10,780 nt of DNA from Anaerolineales bacterium (GTDB lineage Bacteria; Chloroflexota; Anaerolineae; Anaerolineales; DRMV01), in assembly GCA_027026295.1 (NCBI GenBank), contig JALVOR010000276.1, forward strand, positions 1 to 10,780. Reading direction: 5' to 3'. How positions within the stretch are numbered: the stretch's first letter is position 1; the number at the start of each line of letters is the position of its first letter. Positions 5,270 to 10,780 of the stretch are shown here, in pieces. Under the pieces are notes generated by a model. That model had not been told where the DNA came from, ran no database searches, and worked only from the letters and a program-made list of their open reading frames with translations. The translations under genes and the position numbers were made by a program.

Positions 5270-7078
5270 TTACGGTCTGAATTCATAAAGGGTCATACGC
5301 AAACCGTCGTACGCATCGGTCGCAATCGGTTGCAAATGGTTGGCAAAAATGTGCCGATAGGGTTCGGCCTGGGTCAGCCAGTAATTCCCAACGACATATT
5401 TCAACCCCTGCGCCTGCAAATAGGCGCTGCCCTGCCCTGCCTGCAGCGCCTGCAAATAGGCCAGCGGAGCAATCAGGCCATCCAGGTTGAGGATTTTCCG
5501 CTCAGGGGTGAAATAAGCCAATGCGCCGGTGCCGCTTGCTCCGAGAACGTCATCGGGCCGGGTACGGGCTTCCACCCAGCGGGCTTGCTGCAAATAGACG
5601 TGCAGGTGGTCGTTCTGCAGCGGGTAAGCGCGCCATGCCCAGCGCAGGAAAGCAACGCTCATCAGCACCACCGCAACCGCGGTCAGCCCGGCAAGGGCGC
5701 TTTGCCAGCGGAGGAAGCCCGCCGCGAGGGAAAACAGCCATTGCAACAGGAAAGCAGCCAGCAGCGCGGCGATGACGATTTCCGCCGACCAGTACCAATC
5801 GCGCAAGGGGCTCAAGCCCGAACACACTTTGAGGTAGCAGGCGTGGAACAAGGTGCCCCAGAGCATGAAATCCAGCGCGGCGCGGCGGAAAGTTGCCCGC
5901 AGGCGCGTTTGCTTCTGCCAGAACCACCAGCCGAAAGCCAGCGCCGCCGCGCCCATCACCCCCGCGCCTGCAAGGTGGGGTGCCCACGCCCCGGCATAAT
6001 GCCGCATCAAAGGATACCACTGCGTGAGCGGTGTGTGCAAGAACCTCCCCATCGTGTGAACAAGGCAGTAGCGCCACGCCCGCCCGTAAAACGTGCCGTC
6101 CAGCCCGCCCCACCACATCTTGACCTGGGAACTCACCGGCAGCCACGTGCCCACGGCAAGGCGGCTCCACAGCAGGAACGCACCCACACTTACAAAGCCG
6201 GGCAGGCCAAAGGCCAGCGCCAGCCGCAGCATCTGCCGCCAATCCACCCGGGCACGCCGCCAGCGAGCAAGCAGCATCAGCCCCGCCACGGCCACCAGCA
6301 GGGCGTTATCCAGCCGGGCAAGCATGGCAAAGGCCGCCGTTAGCCCTACCACGGCCACCGCCCGCGGGTCGGTTTCCCGCCGGGTGCGTTCCATGGCCGC
6401 CAACGCCGCCCAAAAGGTCAGCAGCCCCAACACGCTGAGGGCACTTTCCATGCCGCCGGCCACCACCTGCAAATAAAGCCGCCGCGTCAGCAGCCAAGCG
6501 CCCAACACCAGCAGCACCGCCGCCGCGCCGAAATGCCGCCGCCCTTCGCGGTAAAACACTGCCACTGCCCCGCCCAGCAGCAGCCCCACCAGCACCAGCA
6601 CCAGCCGCAGGGGCAAAATCAGGTCACCACGCGCCACGGCAAACACAGGCAGCAGCAATGCCATCCAGAGGGGGTGAAAACCATTGGTCGGGCCGGTGCC
6701 GTCAAAGGTTGGGCCGCGCCCCGCCACAATGTTTTGCGCCGTCTTGAAATAGTAAAAGGCGTCGTCAAAGTGAAACCATTTCAGAAACGAATTGGCAGAG
6801 GTGCATGCCAGGTAAACCTGCACGCCCACCAACACCGCACCCACCAGCAGGGCAAGGGCGGCGTAAAGCCTTCCGTAGCGCGATGCGGATGCAATGCCCT
6901 CAGCAACTGCTTTCGTACCGCGGGCAGCACCCTCACCCCTCAAGCCGCCTGACGGCGGCTTTCTCCCCTCTTCCACCGGGAGAGGGGAGAAACGGCGAGC
7001 GAAGCGCGCCAAAGTGGGGTGAGGGCGAAACCATGCCACAACGCTTTGCACCCTGCAGTGAAGCGTGCGGGCATTCAT
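5270..7078 (-). CDS. GT39/ArnT-like multispanning glycosyltransferase
   Basis: A 602-residue polytopic membrane protein of the GT-C class, which use polyprenyl-phosphate sugars and act on the outer face of the membrane. The first external loop carries the hallmark 'HFDDAFYYFKTAQNIVAGRG' region (103-122), with the DD at 105-106 as the expected catalytic acid pair, then 'GPTNGFHPLW' (129-138). Around ten hydrophobic helices follow (first at about 72-92, last about 460-480), then a C-terminal extracytoplasmic domain with 'ASGTGALAYFTPERKILNLDG' (514-534) as in ArnT-like proteins. The ATG at 7078 overlaps the stop of the preceding gene (ATGA) and has GGAGG 7 nt upstream, so this start is firm even though residues 18-50 are encoded by a palindromic repeat (6930-7025). 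No credible downstream start exists before the first membrane helix. The acceptor is unknown. Confidence 0.85.
   Translation of the reverse strand: MNARTLHCRVQSVVAWFRPHPTLARFARRFSPLPVEEGRKPPSGGLRGEGAARGTKAVAEGIASASRYGRLYAALALLVGAVLVGVQVYLACTSANSFLKWFHFDDAFYYFKTAQNIVAGRGPTFDGTGPTNGFHPLWMALLLPVFAVARGDLILPLRLVLVLVGLLLGGAVAVFYREGRRHFGAAAVLLVLGAWLLTRRLYLQVVAGGMESALSVLGLLTFWAALAAMERTRRETDPRAVAVVGLTAAFAMLARLDNALLVAVAGLMLLARWRRARVDWRQMLRLALAFGLPGFVSVGAFLLWSRLAVGTWLPVSSQVKMWWGGLDGTFYGRAWRYCLVHTMGRFLHTPLTQWYPLMRHYAGAWAPHLAGAGVMGAAALAFGWWFWQKQTRLRATFRRAALDFMLWGTLFHACYLKVCSGLSPLRDWYWSAEIVIAALLAAFLLQWLFSLAAGFLRWQSALAGLTAVAVVLMSVAFLRWAWRAYPLQNDHLHVYLQQARWVEARTRPDDVLGASGTGALAYFTPERKILNLDGLIAPLAYLQALQAGQGSAYLQAQGLKYVVGNYWLTQAEPYRHIFANHLQPIATDAYDGLRMTLYEFRP
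6930..7025. repeat. Palindromic repeat element inside a coding region
   Basis: A 96-bp composite palindrome. The outer arms are CCCTCACCCC (6930-6939) and GGGGTGAGGG (7016-7025), perfect inverted repeats. Inside are two further perfect hairpins: AAGCCGCC (6942-6949) with GGCGGCTT (6954-6961), and TTTCTCCCCTCT (6960-6971) with AGAGGGGAGAAA (6981-6992); they share two bases. The layout matches the 'CCCTCACCCC...CTCTCCC...GGGAGAGG...GGGGTGAGGG' repeats usually found between genes. Its 96 bp are 32 codons, and the reading frame of the GT39-like gene passes through it without a stop. Confidence 0.8.
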
Positions 7079-8691
7079 CCGCCTTCCTCCGCGTCATCGG
7101 GCAGCACCAACGCGCCGCCTTCCAGAATGCCCGCCCGCAGCACCCGCATGGTGGCGCTGTTTTCCGGCAGCAGGGCTTCGGGGGCAAAGGGCTTTAGGCG
7201 CACATAGCCGCGCTGCCAGGGGTGTTCCTGCAGGAAGGCATCGAAGGGCAGCGAAACCTTGTAGAGTTGGTAATAAAGGAAGCGGCGGGCATTGCGCCGA
7301 AATTCGGGCGGGGCAGGCACCTCATCGCCCGCGGCGCGCAAAAAGGTCTCGGCCTGCTCGCGGTAGGCTTCCAGCGTTTGCGGGAAGAACACGATGGGAT
7401 ACTGGGTAAAGCGCGCTTTCCCGCCGCAGAGCACGGCTTTGCCCAAGAGCACGGCTTCCAGCCCAATGGTGGAGTTATAGACCATCACGAACTTGGCGCG
7501 GCGAATCAGGTCGTAGGAGTTGAGGAATTCCTGGGAATCCACAAAGACCACGTTGGGCAGGTCGGCGACGCCGCGGCGCTGCACCCAATCGCGCACGCTT
7601 TCCCGCGCTGCCTTGCCCGGGCGCTGCTCGTCGGGGTGCGCCCGAATCACGAACAGGGTTTCAGGGTGGGCGCGGATGATTTCCAGCACCGCATCCAGCC
7701 ACGCGAACATATGGGGGAAGACCACATTGGCGTGGGGCTGGCTGGTGTCGAAAATCACATTGGTAAACACCGGCACAATCTGGCGGAAGCCCGCGGCCTT
7801 GCGCAGGAAGCCTTCGTCGAGGCCGCGCATTTCAGGCCAGAAGCGGATGCCCGCCATGGTGAACTCGCCCTGGAAGCGGCGGCTGAGGTAGGCATCGAGG
7901 CGGGCATTTTGCGCCGGGGTGAGGTCAAAATCATCGGGGATGGCGATGGGGTAAGCGGTGGCTTCGCCCTCGGTGAAATAGGCCGTGAGGGGGCGCAGGC
8001 CGACTTCGTGGGTCAGCACGCGAATACCGCGCTGCTGCGCTGCCCAGCGCGCCGTGGCTTCGGGGAAGAACTGCCCGTTGAACACTACCACGGTTTGCGG
8101 CTGGGTTTCGTCCAGCAGCGCGCCGAAATCCTGCGCTACCTGCCACGCCGAGCGGATGAACTCGCGATAGAAGGTACGGGTGATCTCGTCGTCGTGCAGG
8201 GTATGGCAGCGCAAGCGCCAGCGCAGCCCCGGCAGCACCAGCGCCCCCAACGGCACGCCCTCATAGGTGAATGCCTGCAACGCCTCCACGCCCAGCCCCT
8301 CCAGCGCGGCATCCAACCCTGCGTGGGGATGGAACGTGAAAGGACGGACGGGCATGGCGGTGTAAATGCGCCCCGAATGGCGCACGCAGGCATCACACGG
8401 GGGGGCTTTGGCGGGGTCGTCGGGGTCGGCGCCCAAAATGCAGCGGCTCATGCCGCGCTGACAGAGGAACTGCACCACCGGCACGCCCTGCAGCCGCAGG
8501 CTCCACGCGGCCAGCAGTTGGAAAGCCGCGTTCTGGCTCAACCCCCAAATGCGGGTGGAGGTGTTGAAGAACACCACCGGCCTTTGGGCTGGGTCGGGGC
8601 GGGCTTCCCGGGCGACGCGCTGCGCCATTTGCCGCAACCGCGCCCATGCCAGGGCTTCATCGGCCTTGCGTTGCCAGCGCTGGAACATCAT
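7075..8691 (-). CDS. Capsule polysaccharide biosynthesis-like protein
   Basis: A 538-residue soluble protein. The C-terminal half looks like the GT-B-type domain of capsule synthesis proteins (Capsule_synth family): 'VPVFTNVIFDTS' (306-317), 'FVIRAHPDE' (347-355), 'LPNVVFVDS' (378-386), 'NSYDLI' (391-396) and 'VYNSTIGLEAVLLGK' (404-418), the last being the usual nucleotide-sugar-binding signature. An N-terminal Rossmann-like half carries four cysteines, C77-x6-C84-x14-C99-x2-C102. It probably transfers a sugar, perhaps the nonulosonate, to a surface glycan. The ATG at 8691 has a weak GGA upstream; a GTG at 8706, 4 nt after the neuB-like stop, is in frame, adds five residues and has no ribosome site. 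The stop overlaps the start of the GT39-like gene. Without the signature block it could be mistaken for an epimerase; the function is a family-level inference. Confidence 0.7.
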   Translation of the reverse strand: MMFQRWQRKADEALAWARLRQMAQRVAREARPDPAQRPVVFFNTSTRIWGLSQNAAFQLLAAWSLRLQGVPVVQFLCQRGMSRCILGADPDDPAKAPPCDACVRHSGRIYTAMPVRPFTFHPHAGLDAALEGLGVEALQAFTYEGVPLGALVLPGLRWRLRCHTLHDDEITRTFYREFIRSAWQVAQDFGALLDETQPQTVVVFNGQFFPEATARWAAQQRGIRVLTHEVGLRPLTAYFTEGEATAYPIAIPDDFDLTPAQNARLDAYLSRRFQGEFTMAGIRFWPEMRGLDEGFLRKAAGFRQIVPVFTNVIFDTSQPHANVVFPHMFAWLDAVLEIIRAHPETLFVIRAHPDEQRPGKAARESVRDWVQRRGVADLPNVVFVDSQEFLNSYDLIRRAKFVMVYNSTIGLEAVLLGKAVLCGGKARFTQYPIVFFPQTLEAYREQAETFLRAAGDEVPAPPEFRRNARRFLYYQLYKVSLPFDAFLQEHPWQRGYVRLKPFAPEALLPENSATMRVLRAGILEGGALVLPDDAEEGG

Positions 8692-8710
8692 CGCTTTTCC
8701 GGACACTCAA

Positions 8711-9592
8711 CTATTGCAGCCCCACCCGCCGCAGTTTGCGCAGGGCGGGCATTTCGGATTCGTACACCCGTTTGACGCCGTCGCCCAAGGCGCGCTCGGT
8801 GACACGGATGTATTTCACCAGTTTCTGCAGGCCGCCCGGCTCCACCGAGGCCGCCTGGTCGCTGCCCCACATGGCGCGGTCGAGGGTGATGTGGCGTTCC
8901 ACCATGCACGCGCCCAGCGCCACCGCCACGGCAGTCGTCACCAGCCCCACCTCGTGCCCCGAATAGCCAATCGGCACCTCGGGGAATTCCTGCTGCAGGG
9001 TCTGAATCATCCGCAGGTTGAGTTCGTCGGGCTCGCAGGGGTAGGTGCTGGTGGCGTGCATAATGACCAGGTTGTCGGTGCCGATGACTTCCACCGCGGC
9101 GCGGATCTGCGCCATGGTGGACATGCCTGTGGAAATGATCATCGGCCTGCCGGTGGCACGCACGTGCCGCAGCAGGTCGTGGTCGGTCAGCGACGCCGAG
9201 GGAATTTTGTACGCGACCGGCTCGAACTGCTCCAGGAAATCCACCGAAGGCTCGTCCCACACCGAGGCAAACCAGGTGATGCCCTTTTCACGGCAGTAGC
9301 GGTCGATCTCCTGATATCCATCCTGCCCAAATTCCACCTTATGGCGATAATCAATGTAGCGGATGTAACCCCAGGGGGTTTCGCGCATCTTGTCCCACTG
9401 GTCACGGGGGGTGCAGATTTCGGGGGTGCGCTTCTGGAATTTGACCGCGTCCACCCCCGCCTTGACTGCGGCATCGATGAGCAGTTTGGCAATGTCCACA
9501 CTGCCGTTGTGGTTGATGCCGATTTCGGCGATGATGTAGGTCGGATGGCCGTCGCCTACCAGACGGTCGCCGATGCGAATTTCAGGGGACAT
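8711..9592 (-). CDS. neuB: NeuB-family nonulosonate synthase lacking the SAF domain
   Basis: A 293-residue TIM-barrel enzyme that would condense phosphoenolpyruvate with an N-acetylhexosamine (or its phosphate) to a nine-carbon sialic-acid-like sugar. Family blocks are all present: 'AEIGINHNG' (22-30), 'AVKFQKR' (49-55), 'YKIPSAS' (128-134), 'STGMS' (154-158), 'TSTYPC' (181-186), 'GYSGHE' (209-214) and 'ERHITLDRAMWGSDQAAS' (232-249). The protein ends shortly after 'LRKLRRVG' (284-291), where full-length NeuB (about 340-350 residues) continues into an antifreeze-like SAF domain. The ATG is firm, with GGAGG 7 nt upstream. It is 124 nt downstream of the CMP-sugar synthetase fusion and 4-19 nt before the capsule-like gene. 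Whether it makes Neu5Ac, KDN, legionaminic or another acid cannot be told. Confidence 0.9.
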   Translation of the reverse strand: MSPEIRIGDRLVGDGHPTYIIAEIGINHNGSVDIAKLLIDAAVKAGVDAVKFQKRTPEICTPRDQWDKMRETPWGYIRYIDYRHKVEFGQDGYQEIDRYCREKGITWFASVWDEPSVDFLEQFEPVAYKIPSASLTDHDLLRHVRATGRPMIISTGMSTMAQIRAAVEVIGTDNLVIMHATSTYPCEPDELNLRMIQTLQQEFPEVPIGYSGHEVGLVTTAVAVALGACMVERHITLDRAMWGSDQAASVEPGGLQKLVKYIRVTERALGDGVKRVYESEMPALRKLRRVGLQ

Positions 9593-9625
9593 GGAAGAAC
9601 CTCCAAACGAAGGGATAGGTCAATC

Positions 9626-9651
9626 CACCGATTTCACCGATGGACACCGAT
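9626..9651. repeat. Three-copy CACCGAT heptamer array in the neuB leader
   Basis: CACCGAT occurs at 9626-9632, 9635-9641 and 9645-9651, with starts 9 and 10 nt apart. Read in the direction of neuB it is ATCGGTG three times, ending 34 nt before the neuB ATG. The near-helical-turn spacing fits iteron-like protein binding sites, but similar degenerate repeats are also common neutral filler between genes in such genomes. Confidence 0.6.
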
Positions 9652-9703
9652 TTGGCTGAAGCAAAGTTTTGCGCTCATCATCGCGCTTCCGCTCAGGACA
9701 TTG

Positions 9704-9733
9704 ATTTTGAAACATGCTATGCCGCGGCGTCAA
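9704..9733 (-). promoter_or_regulatory. Weak internal promoter candidate for neuB
   Basis: Read leftward, TTGACG (9733-9728) is 18 nt from CAAAAT (9709-9704). The -35 is good but the -10 is weak and the -35 lies in the last codons of the preceding gene. It would let neuB and the genes below it be transcribed separately. The 124-nt gap, unusual in this otherwise tight unit, makes it worth listing. Confidence 0.25.
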
Positions 9734-10780
9734 GGCGATCAAGGATAAGGTCGCAGAGTTCGCGCACCGCGCCGTGGCCGCCGGGTTTGGAAAGCACCCA
9801 GTCGGCGGCGCGCTGCACCTGGGGGTGGGCGTCGCCCACGGCTACCGCCCAGCCGACTTCCTCGAAGGCAGGCAGGTCGTTGACGTCGTTGCCCGCGAAC
9901 ACGGCTTCCGCCGCGGGGATGCCATATTCTTCCAACAGCGAGCGCATGGCCGCGGCTTTATCAGTAACGCTTTGGAAAACAGGCACGCCCAGTTTGCGGG
10001 CCCGGGCCGCGACCACCGGGTTGGTTTCCCGCGAGAGGATGACCACCTGCACCCCGGCTCCCCGCAGGCGGGCAATGCCAAAGCCGTCGCCGCGGTGGGC
10101 GGCCACCATTTCGCGCCCGTTTTCGTCCACCCACACGCGGTCGTCGGTGAGGGTGCCGTCGAAATCCAGCACCACCAGGCGAATCTTTTGCGGCATGGGG
10201 CGCGGCTTGCGCCCCGGCCACACCATCGGCATCCCGACATGGCGCACCAGCCACTCCGCCCACATCCAGTCTAAGGGGGTGTCCAAATCCACGGTGTATT
10301 CCCGCGCCAGCACCACGGGCAAAACAATCCTGCCGCTCATGCTTCCCGCGACGAACACCCGCGGGCGGATGACATCGATGTGGCCGGTTTGCCAGTAGGT
10401 CGGCGGCAGGCTCTGGCGGGGGGCGTTGTAAGGTTCGGCAATGCCGGGCACTTCCAGCAGGGGCGTCATGCGGCCATCTTCGGCAATGCGCCACATTTTG
10501 TGGGGGTTTTGGCCGGAAGGCACCACGCCGCGCACCGAGTCGGCTTCCGGGTGCTGCTGCAGCAGGTTTACGGCGCGGTCAATCAGGTCGGGCGGGCGCA
10601 CCGGCGTGGTCGGGCGCAGTTGTACCACCAGGTCGGGGCGGTAGCCTTCGTGCTCTTCCAGCCACGCGAGGGCGTGGGTGAAGACCGGCAGGTCGGGGGT
10701 GGCGTCCTGGGCAAGTTCGGCGGGGCGGCGAAAGGGCACCTCCGCGCCGTATTCCCGCGCCACGGCGGCGATTTCATCGT
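9717..10780 (-). CDS. CMP-nonulosonate synthetase fused to KdsC-like HAD phosphatase (5' end outside window)
   Basis: Partial: 353 complete codons are inside the window, and the frame runs off the right edge through 'DEIAAVAREYGAEVPF', typical of NeuA-type cytidylyltransferases. The first ~60 residues with the CTP-binding loop are missing. Numbering from the first complete codon, the NeuA part covers about 1-185, with 'QLRPTTPVR' (53-61), 'YWQTGHIDVI' (128-137) and 'VDLDTPLDW' (163-171). A HAD phosphatase of the KdsC/YrbI type follows (about 198-350): 'LDFDGTLTDD' with D205 and D207, S249, K274 and 'GNDVNDLP' (296-303), so all four HAD motifs are intact. The phosphatase would remove a phosphate from the nine-carbon acid before CMP transfer, as in 9-phosphate routes (inference). 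A GTG at 10763 is in frame but is only an internal codon. The gene is first in the visible part of the leftward unit. Confidence 0.9.
   Translation of the reverse strand, partial: DEIAAVAREYGAEVPFRRPAELAQDATPDLPVFTHALAWLEEHEGYRPDLVVQLRPTTPVRPPDLIDRAVNLLQQHPEADSVRGVVPSGQNPHKMWRIAEDGRMTPLLEVPGIAEPYNAPRQSLPPTYWQTGHIDVIRPRVFVAGSMSGRIVLPVVLAREYTVDLDTPLDWMWAEWLVRHVGMPMVWPGRKPRPMPQKIRLVVLDFDGTLTDDRVWVDENGREMVAAHRGDGFGIARLRGAGVQVVILSRETNPVVAARARKLGVPVFQSVTDKAAAMRSLLEEYGIPAAEAVFAGNDVNDLPAFEEVGWAVAVGDAHPQVQRAADWVLSKPGGHGAVRELCDLILDRLDAAA

Noticed and set aside
4192..6343. Two long overlapping plus-strand frames (4192-5280 and 5225-6343)
   Set aside because: Both are opposite the GT2 and GT39-like genes; the translations are low in hydrophobic order and high in Gln, His, Arg and Pro.
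7222..8775. A 517-codon open frame on the plus strand
   Set aside because: It lies entirely opposite the capsule-like gene, whose motifs are clear. Its translation is rich in His, Gly and Arg without recognisable domains, as expected for an antisense frame of GC-rich coding sequence.
9626..9651. CRISPR-like reading of the heptamer array
   Set aside because: Units are 7 nt with 2-3 nt between them, far too short for CRISPR repeats and spacers, and no cas gene is near.
8549..9748. A 399-codon open frame on the plus strand
   Set aside because: It is antisense to neuB and the start of the capsule-like gene and has no family motif or ribosome site.

Overview
The window looks like a chromosomal segment of a moderately GC-rich bacterium, most probably a Chloroflexota (Anaerolineae-like) genome. 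This rests on proline/threonine-rich linkers in extracytoplasmic proteins, a PH-domain membrane protein next to a DUF92 protein, an extended -10 promoter of the TGcTAAAAT type, and several families of short degenerate intergenic repeats. No rRNA or other marker gene is present, so the assignment is an inference.

Left part (1-2608). The extreme left edge holds the first 13 codons of a leftward gene that resembles the start of an insertion-sequence transposase. Then come three rightward genes: a Nudix hydrolase (211-723), and after a repeat-bearing gap with a promoter candidate, a two-gene unit of a PH-domain membrane protein (930-1817) and a DUF92 membrane protein (1814-2608) overlapping by ATGA. 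A strong bidirectional hairpin terminator (2629-2658) separates these from the convergent leftward genes.

Right part (2678-10780). Seven leftward genes look like one transcription unit, read from the right edge: a CMP-nonulosonate synthetase fused to a HAD phosphatase (5' end outside the window), a NeuB-type nonulosonate synthase without its usual C-terminal SAF domain, a capsule-biosynthesis-like protein, a GT39/ArnT-like multispanning glycosyltransferase, a GT2 glycosyltransferase, a parvulin-type foldase lipoprotein, and a membrane-anchored P/T-rich protein. All but one junction are overlapping or within 17 nt. The exception is a 124-nt gap before neuB that carries a heptamer repeat. Together the genes suggest synthesis and CMP activation of a sialic-acid-like sugar and its assembly into a cell-surface glycan. 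The two last genes supply an exported foldase and an exported P/T-rich protein, which could be a glycan acceptor (inference).

The most notable points are a palindromic intergenic-type repeat that sits in frame inside the 5' end of the GT39-like gene, the SAF-less NeuB, the NeuA-phosphatase fusion, a conserved-looking four-cysteine cluster in the capsule-like protein, and the heptamer array upstream of neuB. I see no CRISPR array, tRNA, rRNA or riboswitch. No stretch longer than about 210 bases lacks a gene.
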